A stretch of 64,000 bases of DNA, taken from positions 62,001 to 126,000 of the forward strand of contig NZ_SCVC01000039.1 in assembly GCF_004297405.1 (NCBI RefSeq), in the 5' to 3' direction. The notes under the pieces are model-generated. The model worked only from the letters and a program-made list of their open reading frames with translations. It searched no databases and was not told the DNA's origin. Position 1 is the first letter of the stretch. Each line of letters starts with the position of its first letter. This DNA comes from Reyranella sp. (GTDB taxonomy: Bacteria; Pseudomonadota; Alphaproteobacteria; Reyranellales; Reyranellaceae). The position numbers and the translations under genes were made by a program. This document shows, one piece after another, positions 43,071 through 51,535 of this stretch.

Positions 43071-43609
43071 TCGAGAAAGACGACCTTCGGCCAAAGCTCG
43101 CGCCAGCGCTTGCTGGCGATGCGTTCGTCGTATTCGTGGCGCTTGGTGCGGCCGAACGGTGTCGGGCGACAGCGCAGGTTGAGAAGATCGTCGGTGCCGA
43201 GCGGCGCGATCACAGTGAGGGAATCGTCGGCCTCCAGGCGCACGCCGATGCCCGTCACGCTTTCCAGCCAGTAGATCATCGAATCGGCCGTGTCGCGGTG
43301 CTGCGGCAGGTTCTTCCAGATGTGCATGCGCGCCTGGTTGCGGACCTGCCAGGGCAGGCTGGGCAGCAGGCAATCGAGCGCGGCTTCGTGGGCTTGCTCG
43401 GTCTCCTTCGAGAGGTCGCCCGCATCATAGTAGATGACATCGATATCCGCCGGCGCGCGCGGCGGCACGATGCCATGGAAATGATCCCACACCCGATTGC
43501 GCACAAAGCCTGCGGCGATGCACCAGTCCGGCAGGCCGAGCGTGCGGGCCGCACGAAGCTGTTTCATAGCCACAGGGTCTTGAGCGATGATGTCGGCAAT
43601 CAGGGACAT
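43067..43609 (-). CDS. Nucleotidyltransferase family protein (DUF925-like)
   Basis: This 180-residue protein resembles a family of minimal nucleotidyltransferases. AAGFVRNRVWDHFHG resembles the N-terminal helix-loop, and PADIDVIYYDAGD supplies the acidic pair of the nucleotidyltransferase fold. RTKRHEYDERIASKRW is a typical end. Function unknown. It is divergent from rnhB. Confidence 0.85.
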   Translation of the reverse strand: MSLIADIIAQDPVAMKQLRAARTLGLPDWCIAAGFVRNRVWDHFHGIVPPRAPADIDVIYYDAGDLSKETEQAHEAALDCLLPSLPWQVRNQARMHIWKNLPQHRDTADSMIYWLESVTGIGVRLEADDSLTVIAPLGTDDLLNLRCRPTPFGRTKRHEYDERIASKRWRELWPKVVFLD

Positions 43610-43639
43610 CGCCGCATCCTACGCGCGGCGGCAGGGGAT

Positions 43640-44260
43640 ATGCCGAGTTTTCGTTTCGAGCTGCGTTGTGAGACCCAGGGCGCCGTGCGAATTGCCGGCG
43701 TGGACGAGGTCGGGCGCGGGCCGCTGGCGGGACCAGTGGTCGCCGCTGTCGCCGTCATCGATCGCGGCCGCGCCACGCGCAAGCTCCTGGGTCTGATCGA
43801 CGATTCCAAGAAGCTGGATCACGCGCAGCGCGAGGAGGCCTACGAAGCCATGATCGCGTCGGGCGCTGTCCAGTTCGCTGTCGCCGAGGCCAGTGTCGAG
43901 GAGATCGACACAATCAACATTCTGCAGGCGACGTTTCTCGCCATGCGTCGTGCGGTCCAGGCGCTGACCGAGCCGCCGTGTATGGTGCTCGTCGATGGGA
44001 ATCGGGTGCCGCCGCAACTCGGTTGTCCGGCAGAAACTATTATCGGTGGCGACGCGCATTCCTATTCCATCGCGGCCGCGTCGATCCTGGCCAAGGTGAC
44101 CCGCGACCGGCAGATGGCGGCGCTGGCGACGGCGTTCCCCGGCTATGGCTGGGAAACCAATCGCGGCTACGGCAGCGCCGCCCATCTCGAAGCCCTCAAA
44201 CTTCTCGGGCCGACCCCGCATCACCGTAGGAGCTTCGCGCCGGTTCGCGAGCTAGTCTGA
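43640..44260 (+). CDS. rnhB: Ribonuclease HII
   Basis: This 206-residue enzyme removes single ribonucleotides and RNA primers from DNA. The catalytic residues lie in IAGVDEVGRGPLAG (Asp, Glu), MVLVDGNRVPP (Asp) and AAASILAKVTRDR (Asp). YPGYGWETNRGYGS-like sequence (FPGYGWETNRGYG) follows. ATG 43640 was chosen because the conserved GVDEVGRG then lies at residue 19. The frame is open much further upstream, antisense to the nucleotidyltransferase gene. Confidence 0.96.
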   Translation: MPSFRFELRCETQGAVRIAGVDEVGRGPLAGPVVAAVAVIDRGRATRKLLGLIDDSKKLDHAQREEAYEAMIASGAVQFAVAEASVEEIDTINILQATFLAMRRAVQALTEPPCMVLVDGNRVPPQLGCPAETIIGGDAHSYSIAAASILAKVTRDRQMAALATAFPGYGWETNRGYGSAAHLEALKLLGPTPHHRRSFAPVRELV

Positions 44261-44264
44261 GCGG

Positions 44265-44894
44265 ATGTTGAAGCTCTACTACGCGGCACACACCTGTTCG
44301 CTCGCCACGCATATCGCCCTGGAAGATGTCGGCGCCGACTACTCGACGGTGCGGATTAGTTTTGCCGCCAACCAGCAGCAGTCACCCGACTATCTCAAGG
44401 TCAATCCAAAAGGCCGCGTGCCGGCACTGGTGACCGATCGTGGCATCCTGACGGAGACGCCGGCGATGCTGGCCTTCGTGGCGCAGAGTTTTCCGGCCAC
44501 GCAACTGGCGCCGCTCGACGACCCTTTCGCCTTCGCCGAGGTCCAGGCCTTCAACAGCTATCTCTGCTCCTCCCTGCACATCGCGCACGCCCATCGCATG
44601 CGTGGTTATCGCTGGGTCGATGCCGACGATGCGGCCGCGATTGCGGCCATGCAGCGCAAGGTGCCACAGTCGGTCACGGCCGGCTTCGAGCAGATCGAGC
44701 ACGACATGTTCAAGGGCCCCTGGGTGATGGGCGAGCGCTACACCATCTGCGACCCCTATCTCTTCACCCTGGCGCAGTGGCTGGAGGCCGACGGCGTCGA
44801 CCTCGCGCGCATTCCGAAGATCGTCGACCATCGCCGCCGCATGTCGGAGCGGCCCAATGTGAAGAAGGCGATCGCCCAGGAGCTCGCGCAATAG
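44265..44894 (+). CDS. Glutathione S-transferase family protein
   Basis: This 209-residue cytosolic protein has a thioredoxin-like N-terminus, LKLYYAAHTCSLATHIALE, where Ser or Cys would activate glutathione. NPKGRVPALVTDRGILTETPAML is the glutathione-binding cis-Pro region. An all-helical C-terminal domain follows. It starts 4 bases after the rnhB stop. Substrate unknown. Confidence 0.93.
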   Translation: MLKLYYAAHTCSLATHIALEDVGADYSTVRISFAANQQQSPDYLKVNPKGRVPALVTDRGILTETPAMLAFVAQSFPATQLAPLDDPFAFAEVQAFNSYLCSSLHIAHAHRMRGYRWVDADDAAAIAAMQRKVPQSVTAGFEQIEHDMFKGPWVMGERYTICDPYLFTLAQWLEADGVDLARIPKIVDHRRRMSERPNVKKAIAQELAQ

Positions 44895-44939
44895 ACCGAC
44901 AAGAGTAAGGGACACATCTGCACGAGGGAGGTCGGAGTG

Positions 44940-45965
44940 ATGCAACGAATCTTTCTGGCGTTGGCTGTTTGCGGGGCCATGGTCTCTCACGCCGGCCAGG
45001 CTCTGGCCGGCAAGGATCTCGATGCGGTCAAGGCCCGGGGCACACTGATCTGCGGCGTGGCGGTGGGCGGCATCGCCGGTTTCATGACCGTCGACAGCCA
45101 GGGCAAGTGGACCGGCATGAACGTCGACGTCTGCCGCGCCATTTCGGCTGCGATCTTCGGCGACTCGGAGAAGGTGAAGTACGTGCCGCTCTCGGGTCAG
45201 CAGCGCTTTACGGCGCTGCAGTCGGGCGAGGTCGACCTGCTGTCGAACAACTCGACCTGGACGCTGACGCGAGACAGTGCGCTCGGCCTCGATTTCGTGG
45301 GCATCACCTACTATGACGGCCAGGGTTTCATGGTGCCGAAGAAGCTCGGCGTGAAGAGCGCCAAGGAGCTGAACGGCGCCTCGATCTGCGTGCTGTCGGG
45401 CAGCACGTCCGAGCTCAACATCGCCGACTATTTCCGCACCAACAAGATGACCTTCAGGCCGGTGCTCTTCGAGGATCCCGACCAGAGTCGGGCGGCCTTC
45501 TTCAGCGGCAGGTGCGATGCCTATTCGGGTGACCAGGCCCGCCTCTATGCCACGCGTGCGGCCAACGCACCCAATCCCGATGACTACATCGTTCTGCCCG
45601 AAATCATCTCGAAGGAACCGCTGGGTCCTGTCGTGCGCCACGGTGACAACCAGTTCGCCGACATCGTGCGCTGGGCGCAGTACGCACTGCTGGAAGCCGA
45701 GGAGTACGGCATCACCGCCAAGAACGTCGACGAAATGCTGAAGTCCGAAAATCCCAGCATCAAGCGCATCCTCGGCGTCACACCGGGTATGGGCAAGGCG
45801 CTCGGCGTCGACGAGAAGTGGGTCTACAACATCATCAAACAGGTCGGAAATTACGGCGAGAGCTTCGACCGCAATGTCGGCAAGGACTCACCGCTCAAGG
45901 TCGAACGTGGCCAGAACGCGCTGTGGACCCAGGGTGGCCTGCAATACGCCCCGCCCATCCGTTGA
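44940..45965 (+). CDS. General L-amino acid ABC transporter substrate-binding protein (AapJ/BztA-like)
   Basis: This exported protein of 341 residues (signal peptide MQRIFLALAVCGAMVSHAGQALA) binds amino acids in the periplasm. VKARGTLICGVAVGGIAGFM, PLSGQQRFTALQSGEVDLLSNN and GSTSELNIADYF follow AapJ/BztA. I prefer the second of two adjacent ATG codons. No permease or ATPase gene lies beside it; the following gene is on the other strand. It is an orphan binding protein that may share a permease encoded elsewhere. Confidence 0.92.
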   Translation: MQRIFLALAVCGAMVSHAGQALAGKDLDAVKARGTLICGVAVGGIAGFMTVDSQGKWTGMNVDVCRAISAAIFGDSEKVKYVPLSGQQRFTALQSGEVDLLSNNSTWTLTRDSALGLDFVGITYYDGQGFMVPKKLGVKSAKELNGASICVLSGSTSELNIADYFRTNKMTFRPVLFEDPDQSRAAFFSGRCDAYSGDQARLYATRAANAPNPDDYIVLPEIISKEPLGPVVRHGDNQFADIVRWAQYALLEAEEYGITAKNVDEMLKSENPSIKRILGVTPGMGKALGVDEKWVYNIIKQVGNYGESFDRNVGKDSPLKVERGQNALWTQGGLQYAPPIR

Positions 45966-45982
45966 GGAACTGACGCCTGTCG

Positions 45983-47086
45983 TCAGGTGTCTGCCTTGTT
46001 GATCCCGTAGAACGCCGCACAGGTGTCGCCAAGGATCAGGTCTTTCTCTCGCGCGCTCAGGAACGGGCAGTATCGTCTCACATAGTCGAGCGACTGCTTG
46101 TACGTGCAGAACCGTTCGACGTTCGGCATGTCGGAGCCCCAGACGAGCCGGTCGGCGCCAAGTTGATCGCGCATGTCCGCGATCAACATCTGCGCTTCCG
46201 GATAGGGGTAGTCCCAGATTCCGCCATAGGTGATCGGAAACACCACTTCCAGCACCAGCGGCTCGTGACGATAGAGGCGTAAAAGTTCCTCGGGGAACTC
46301 GTACCTGCCATTCCTGGCGAAGTAGGCGACAGGTGGACTCATCGCCAGATGCACGCGCAGGTCGGCATGTCGCGCGAGCACCCGGCCGAAGGCTGTGACA
46401 TGCGCCATGTAACCTGCCATGTCGTAGCTCGGCCCCGAGCTGAGTTCGAGGCACAGCACGATTCCCAACGCCGCGATCTTGTCCCAGAACGCCTCCATCT
46501 GCGGCGCGTCGAGCGGCCAGGGGAAACCATGGCGGCTCAGCGAATCGACGTTGAAATAGAGTCCGCGCAGCTTCAGTACGTTGAAGGCATGGTCGATCTC
46601 GGCGAGCTGCGCCGGGTGTCCTGCCATCGCCTCGTCGACATGCATCAGGCCGGTCATCCTCTCGGGAAACTGCCGCTCGGCGAAAGCATTCATCTCGGTC
46701 ATCGCCCCATAGCCGCCGCCTGCCTGCAGGAGACAGTGATCGACGCCGGCGTTCATCATCTGGGCCAGCATGAGTTCCGGCGGTGCCGTCATCTCCTGCA
46801 TGCCTACGGGCATGTATTGGATGGCGTAGTCTTCTCCGTCGTGCGTGAATTCGAGCTGACCAAAACGGCCGACGCGGAAATCGACGTCCGCGAGGCCGCT
46901 CCATCCTTCGTCTCCGGCCTGGAACAGGGCCTTCGTGTCGGCGCGTGCGCCATCGCGGATTCGGAAAGTCGATGCGACCGTTCGGGTGACGACCCGCTGC
47001 AGGTAGCGCCTGTGAATGTCGCGCGTCGGATGTCCGCAGGAGCCGATCCAGTGGGTGAACACATGGGCGTGGCAATCGACGATCAT
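45983..47086 (-). CDS. Amidohydrolase family protein (amidohydrolase_2)
   Basis: This 367-residue TIM-barrel protein begins IVDCHAHVFTHW, the HxH metal motif of the ACMS-decarboxylase-like family. It ends with LVWGSDMPNVERF, the metal-binding Asp. MHVDEAMAGHPAQ lies in the barrel. Members hydrolyse or decarboxylate cyclic and aromatic acids. Divergent from ccrM across a 180-base region. Substrate unknown. Confidence 0.87.
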   Translation of the reverse strand: MIVDCHAHVFTHWIGSCGHPTRDIHRRYLQRVVTRTVASTFRIRDGARADTKALFQAGDEGWSGLADVDFRVGRFGQLEFTHDGEDYAIQYMPVGMQEMTAPPELMLAQMMNAGVDHCLLQAGGGYGAMTEMNAFAERQFPERMTGLMHVDEAMAGHPAQLAEIDHAFNVLKLRGLYFNVDSLSRHGFPWPLDAPQMEAFWDKIAALGIVLCLELSSGPSYDMAGYMAHVTAFGRVLARHADLRVHLAMSPPVAYFARNGRYEFPEELLRLYRHEPLVLEVVFPITYGGIWDYPYPEAQMLIADMRDQLGADRLVWGSDMPNVERFCTYKQSLDYVRRYCPFLSAREKDLILGDTCAAFYGINKADT

Positions 47087-47191
47087 GTTTCCTTCTGCCT
47101 CGCTGCCGTTCGAGAAGGAGAAGATGTCAGGCGTGATCGCCCATCGGCTATCGAGACCTCGCTAGGGCTGGTGGGTTGAGCACCGGACAAA

Positions 47192-47266
47192 GACTCGATC
47201 TAGTGTCTAAACACTTGAATCAATTGGCTTCTTGACCCCTCGTCGCTGTGGATTCATTTTCCACAG
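47192..47266 (+). promoter_or_regulatory. ccrM promoter region with GANTC sites and a DnaA-box-like dyad
   Basis: GANTC sites lie at 47192-47196, 47217-47221 and 47251-47255. CTGTGGA-N7-TCCACAG (47246-47266) abuts the ATG and includes TTTTCCACA, one mismatch from the DnaA box TTATCCACA. An inverted repeat AGTGT-N4-ACACT lies at 47202-47215. TTGACC (47233-47238) could be a -35 with a -10 near 47255-47260. Confidence 0.5.
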
Positions 47267-48355
47267 ATGAACGGGGATAAGTTGGATCGAGTGTTGGTGG
47301 GCGACTGCATCGAATTGATGCGCAGCCTGCCCGAAGCTTCCGTCGACATGGTTTTCGCGGACCCACCCTACAATCTTCAGTTGGGCGGTGACCTGCTGCG
47401 TCCCGACAACAGCAAGGTCGATGCGGTCGACGACGACTGGGACAAGTTCGAGGATTTCGCGCGCTACGATCAGTTCACGCGCGGCTGGCTCGCGGCCGCG
47501 CGACGCGTGCTGAAGCCCGAAGGCACGCTCTGGGTGATCGGCAGCTATCACAACATCTTCCGCATCGGCACGGCGCTGCAGGATCTGGGCTTCTGGCTGC
47601 TGAACGACATCGTGTGGCGCAAGTCGAACCCGATGCCGAACTTCCGCGGCAAGCGCTTCACCAACGCGCACGAGACGCTGATCTGGGCGGCGCGCGACAA
47701 GCGCGCCAAGCGCTACACCTTCAACTACGAATCGATGAAGGAGCTGAACGAGGGCATCCAGATGCGCTCCGACTGGCTCCTGCCGCTGTGCACCGGCGGC
47801 GAGCGGCTGAAGGGCGAGGACGGCAAGAAGGCGCATCCGACGCAGAAGCCCGAGTCGCTGCTGTTCCGTTGCCTGATGTCGGCGTCCAATCCCGGCGACG
47901 TCATCCTCGATCCGTTTTTCGGCACCGGCACGACCGGCGCGGTGGCGCGCCGCCTCGGCCGGCACTTCATCGGCCTAGAGCGCGATCCCGACTATGCCGC
48001 GATCGCGCGCAAGCGCATTGCCATGATCCAGCCGCTGGCCGGCGAGGACGTGGCGCCCAAGCCCAGCAAGCGCAGCGAGCCGCGCATTCCCTTCGGCGTG
48101 CTGATCGAGGCGGGGCTGTTGCAGCCTGGCACGGTGCTGAGCGACCAGAGCGGTCGCGTGCATGCGCGCGTGCGTGCCGACGGCACCCTGTCGGCGGCCA
48201 ACGCGCTCGGCGAGCATCGCGGCTCGATCCATCAGGTCGGCGCGGCGGTGCAGGGTGCACCCGCGTGCAACGGCTGGACCTTCTGGCATATCGATGTCGC
48301 CGGCGCGAAGCGGCCTATCGATCATCTGCGCCAGCAGGTGAGGGCGGGGCTGTAG
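47267..48355 (+). CDS. ccrM: Adenine-specific DNA methyltransferase, CcrM-type (GANTC)
   Basis: This 362-residue beta-class methyltransferase has the order DPPY (residues 32-35, FADPPYNLQL) then the SAM motif FFGTGTTGAVARRLGR. PNFRGKRFTNAHETLIWA and KAHPTQKPESLL match Caulobacter CcrM. A C-terminal RAMA-type domain (about residues 265-360, GVLIEAGLLQPGTVL) is also as in CcrM. The enzyme methylates GANTC once per cell cycle in many alphaproteobacteria. No SD is evident at the ATG; a TTG at 47282 is an alternative. Confidence 0.95.
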   Translation: MNGDKLDRVLVGDCIELMRSLPEASVDMVFADPPYNLQLGGDLLRPDNSKVDAVDDDWDKFEDFARYDQFTRGWLAAARRVLKPEGTLWVIGSYHNIFRIGTALQDLGFWLLNDIVWRKSNPMPNFRGKRFTNAHETLIWAARDKRAKRYTFNYESMKELNEGIQMRSDWLLPLCTGGERLKGEDGKKAHPTQKPESLLFRCLMSASNPGDVILDPFFGTGTTGAVARRLGRHFIGLERDPDYAAIARKRIAMIQPLAGEDVAPKPSKRSEPRIPFGVLIEAGLLQPGTVLSDQSGRVHARVRADGTLSAANALGEHRGSIHQVGAAVQGAPACNGWTFWHIDVAGAKRPIDHLRQQVRAGL

Positions 48356-48393
48356 AGACAGCGAACCGCTGTCCGGCTTGAGCGGCCGGGCCC

Positions 48394-49308
48394 TCAGGCC
48401 CTCGCTGCGTACCTCGACAGACGCAGTCTCAGTATCGCAATCATTTCGTCGCGCAGGGGATCGCGCGAGCCGCGCAGCCACGCCGCCGCGAGAGGAAGGA
48501 GCTTCGGGGCCGCCGTCTCTTTCTGCGTGAGCGGAATGAACCGCACGCCCGAGACGGCGAAACGCGAAGCCCATCGCGGCACGATCGCCAGGCCGAGCTT
48601 GGCCGCGACGAGATTGACGATCGTCTGCTTCTCCTCGGCCACCTGGGCGATCGTGGGTTTCAGCCCGGCGCGCTCGAACAGCTTCATGGTGAGGTCGTGG
48701 CTGTGTGGCCGAGATCCCCGGTCCGGCACGATGAGCGGCTGGTCGAGGAGGGCGGCGACGGTGAGGTGGCGGCGTTTTGCCAGCCTGTGTCGCGACGGCA
48801 GCGCAACAACAGGTGTCTCGTGGAACAGCTCCAGGAGCTCTATCCGCTTGTCGAGGTTCTCTGGTGGCCGCACGAACGCAAGGTCGAGCCGGCCGGACAG
48901 AAGCCTCGGAAGGAGCCGCACCGTCTTGTCTTCGACGAGCTGCACGGTGACGGACGCATGCTGCTCGCGGAAGTCGTGCAGCAGATCGGGCACGAGGCCC
49001 GCCGCGGCCGTGTCGATGGCACCGACCCGCAGAACGTATGAACGGCGCCGGCCACGATCGCGGAACTGCTGGTCGAGCACGTCGGCCTGCGCGAGCAGCG
49101 CACGGACGTTGTCGAGAAGGGCGGCACCGTCCTGCGACAGCGTCACGTTGCGTGTGGTCCGCAGCAGCAGCGGCATGCCGACCGAGTCCTCCAGCCGCCT
49201 TATGTGGCGACCGAGCGCCGATGGCAGCATATCGAGCCGCCGCGCGGCCCGGCCGAAGTGCAGCTCCTCCGCGACGGCGACGAAGCAGCGTAGCTGCGTG
49301 AGGTCCAT
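48394..49308 (-). CDS. LysR family transcriptional regulator
   Basis: This 304-residue protein begins MDLTQLRCFVAVAEELHFG with the winged helix RRLDMLPSALGRHIRRLE and a C-terminal inducer-binding domain. It is divergent from a Bug receptor gene and a tartrate/malate-type dehydrogenase, which it probably regulates. The -10-like sequence TATAAT on its own strand lies only about 7 bases before its ATG (see the site at 49314-49338). Confidence 0.92.
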   Translation of the reverse strand: MDLTQLRCFVAVAEELHFGRAARRLDMLPSALGRHIRRLEDSVGMPLLLRTTRNVTLSQDGAALLDNVRALLAQADVLDQQFRDRGRRRSYVLRVGAIDTAAAGLVPDLLHDFREQHASVTVQLVEDKTVRLLPRLLSGRLDLAFVRPPENLDKRIELLELFHETPVVALPSRHRLAKRRHLTVAALLDQPLIVPDRGSRPHSHDLTMKLFERAGLKPTIAQVAEEKQTIVNLVAAKLGLAIVPRWASRFAVSGVRFIPLTQKETAAPKLLPLAAAWLRGSRDPLRDEMIAILRLRLSRYAARA

Positions 49309-49313
49309 CCAGC

Positions 49314-49338
49314 GATTATAGCCAGAATTTGTATAATC
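49314..49338. promoter_or_regulatory. Divergent -10 elements in a 7-bp dyad (GATTATA-N11-TATAATC)
   Basis: A perfect inverted repeat with 11-base spacer carries TATAAT on each strand. It could be a LysR binding site overlapping two divergent promoters. The + strand copy has no clear -35 partner. The minus-strand copy would start transcription at or near the lysR ATG. Confidence 0.45.
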
Positions 49339-49410
49339 CAGTGACGATTGTGGTCGCGGCTCCGCCGTCCTAGGGAGGAGGGAACAAAGAAACCGCTAGG
49401 GAGCCGCCCA

Positions 49411-50397
49411 ATGACCTCGTTTCGTCGCGCACTCGTCTCAGGCGCGCTGGCCTTCGCCGCAGCGTCGTTCGCCGTTCATGCTCACGCTCAAGGCTATCCG
49501 AACAAGCCCATCACCCTGGTCGTGCCCGCAGCCGCGGGCGGTCCGACCGACACGGTCGCACGGCTCATTGCCGAATCGATGGGCAAGACGCTCGGTCAGT
49601 CCGTGATCGTCGACAATACCGGTGGCGCCGGCGGCACGATCGGCATGGCCCGCGTCGCGCGCGCTGCGCCCGACGGTTACACCATCGCCGTCTGGCACAT
49701 CGCGCAGGCGACGGCACCGGCTCTTTATCCCGACCTCAAGTATGACGTCGTCAACGACTTCGACTCGATCGGTCGCATCACCGACGTGCCGATGACGCTC
49801 GTTTCCAAGAATGCGCTGCCCTCGAAAAACGTCACGGAGTTCTTCGCCTGGTTGCGCGCCGAGAAGGCCAAGGCGACCTATGGCCATGCCGGCATCGGCT
49901 CGGCGTCGCATCTCTGTGCGCTGATGCTGTTGAAGGGTGTCGGCTTCCAGGTCGAGGGGGTTGGCTATCGTGGCACCGGTCCCGCCATGAATGACCTGCT
50001 GGCCGGACAGTTCGATTTCATGTGCGACCAGACCACCAACACCACCGGCCATATCAAGGACGGCAAGATCCGCGGCTATGCCGTGACGACCAAATCCAAG
50101 GTCTCTTCGGTGCCCGACTTGCCGACGCTCGACAGCACCGTTCTGCCGGGCTTCGAGGTCTCGGCCTGGCATGCGATGTGGGCGCCCAAGGGCCTGCCGA
50201 AGGAGGCGACCGACAAGCTGGTCGCTGCCCTGCAAGCCGCGCTCAAGGATCCGAAGGTGGTCGAACGCTTCGCCAGCCTCGGCACCGTTCCGGTCGATCC
50301 GTCGCTGGCCCAGCCTGCCCCGCTGAAGTCCTACCTCGAAGCGGAGGTGAAGCGCTGGGGCGAGGTCATCAAGGCCGCCGGCGTGAAGGGCAACTAG
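49411..50397 (+). CDS. Bug-family (TctC-like) substrate-binding protein, without TctAB
   Basis: This 328-residue periplasmic receptor has a signal peptide (MTSFRRALVSGALAFAAASFAVHAHA) and the family opening YPNKPITLVVPAAAGGPTDTVARLIAESM. AGGGAG precedes the ATG. No tctAB pair is near, a frequent arrangement in this family. The following gene encodes a tartrate/malate dehydrogenase-type enzyme, so the ligand is perhaps a hydroxydicarboxylate. Confidence 0.93.
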   Translation: MTSFRRALVSGALAFAAASFAVHAHAQGYPNKPITLVVPAAAGGPTDTVARLIAESMGKTLGQSVIVDNTGGAGGTIGMARVARAAPDGYTIAVWHIAQATAPALYPDLKYDVVNDFDSIGRITDVPMTLVSKNALPSKNVTEFFAWLRAEKAKATYGHAGIGSASHLCALMLLKGVGFQVEGVGYRGTGPAMNDLLAGQFDFMCDQTTNTTGHIKDGKIRGYAVTTKSKVSSVPDLPTLDSTVLPGFEVSAWHAMWAPKGLPKEATDKLVAALQAALKDPKVVERFASLGTVPVDPSLAQPAPLKSYLEAEVKRWGEVIKAAGVKGN

Positions 50398-50407
50398 GAA
50401 CAGAACC

Positions 50408-51484
50408 ATGAAGACTTATGCGATCGCAGCCATCCCCGGTGACGGCATTGGCCCAGAGGTGGTCGATGCCGGCGTAGAAGTGCTGGAGGCCGTGGCGAAG
50501 CGCGACGGTGGCTTCGGCCTTCGCGTCGACCGGTTCGATTGGGGCGGCGAGTACTACAAGAAGCACGGCCGCATGATGCCGGAAAACGGCCGTGACCTGA
50601 TCCGCAAGCACGATGCCATCCTGTTCGGTTCGGCGGGTCATCCCGACATTCCCGATCACATCACGCTCTGGGGGCTGCGGCTCGCCATCTGCCAGCCCTT
50701 CGATCAGTACGCCAACGTGCGCCCGACCCGCGTGCTGCCCGGCATCACCTCACCGCTGCGCGCCGTCGACGGACCCGAACTCGACTGGGTGATCGTGCGC
50801 GAGAATTCCGAAGGCGAGTATGCCGGCGTCGGTGGCAGGGTCCATCAGGGCTCGCCGCTCGAAGCCGCCACCGACGTGGCCATGTTCACGCGCGCCGGCG
50901 TCGAGCGCATCATGCGGTTCGCCTTCGGCCTGGCCCGTTCGCGGTCGCGCAAGTTTCTCACGGTCGTCACCAAGTCCAACGCCCAGCGCCATGCAATGGT
51001 GATGTGGGACGAGATCGCCACCCAGATCGCCGCCGAGTTTCCCGACGTGACGTGGGACAAGATGCTTGTCGATGCCATGACCATGCGCATGGTCATGCGG
51101 CCGCAGACGCTCGACACGATCGTTGCGACCAACCTCCACGCCGACATCCTGTCCGACCTCGCCGCGGTGCTGGCAGGATCGCTAGGCATTGCACCGACCG
51201 CCAATCTCAATCCGGAGCGCGCCTTTCCCTCGATGTTCGAGCCGATCCACGGCTCCGCCTTCGACATCATGGGCAAGGGCATTGCCAACCCGATCGGCAC
51301 GTTCTGGTCATCCGTGATGATGCTCGAGCATTTCGGCGAACAGGCTGCGGCCGCCCGGCTCATGCGAGCCATCGAGAAAGTGACGGGAGACCGGCGTCTC
51401 CACACGCCCGACCTTGGCGGCACCGCGCGGACGGCGGACGTCACCGCCGCAGTCATCGATGCCATCCACGGGGCGAACGTCTAG
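50408..51484 (+). CDS. Tartrate dehydrogenase / D-malate dehydrogenase family protein
   Basis: This 358-residue NAD-dependent beta-decarboxylating dehydrogenase resembles TtuC/DmlA. The opening IAAIPGDGIGPEVV is typical. VIVRENSEGEYAGVGG contains the substrate-loop region that is Leu/Ile-rich in isopropylmalate dehydrogenase but acidic here. AMTMRMVMRPQTLDTIVATNLHADILSDL and PAIHG-type EPIHGSAFDIMGKG follow. It is 10 bases after the receptor gene and divergent from lysR, so it probably degrades the transported acid. Confidence 0.92.
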   Translation: MKTYAIAAIPGDGIGPEVVDAGVEVLEAVAKRDGGFGLRVDRFDWGGEYYKKHGRMMPENGRDLIRKHDAILFGSAGHPDIPDHITLWGLRLAICQPFDQYANVRPTRVLPGITSPLRAVDGPELDWVIVRENSEGEYAGVGGRVHQGSPLEAATDVAMFTRAGVERIMRFAFGLARSRSRKFLTVVTKSNAQRHAMVMWDEIATQIAAEFPDVTWDKMLVDAMTMRMVMRPQTLDTIVATNLHADILSDLAAVLAGSLGIAPTANLNPERAFPSMFEPIHGSAFDIMGKGIANPIGTFWSSVMMLEHFGEQAAAARLMRAIEKVTGDRRLHTPDLGGTARTADVTAAVIDAIHGANV

Positions 51485-51535
51485 CAGTCCATCGGAGAGC
51501 CAGGAATTCCCCGAGGAACTTGGGCTGCAACCTGC

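Noticed and set aside
41814..43373. Long upstream extension of the GNAT frame, antisense to the radical SAM gene
   Set aside because: The GNAT domain starts naturally at MSGIEIRLAEP (41813). The extension is low-complexity shadow of the radical SAM gene.
45966..45990. Short hairpin between the convergent binding-protein and amidohydrolase genes
   Set aside because: A 7-bp stem with one G-T pair and no T-run on either strand; too weak to call a terminator.
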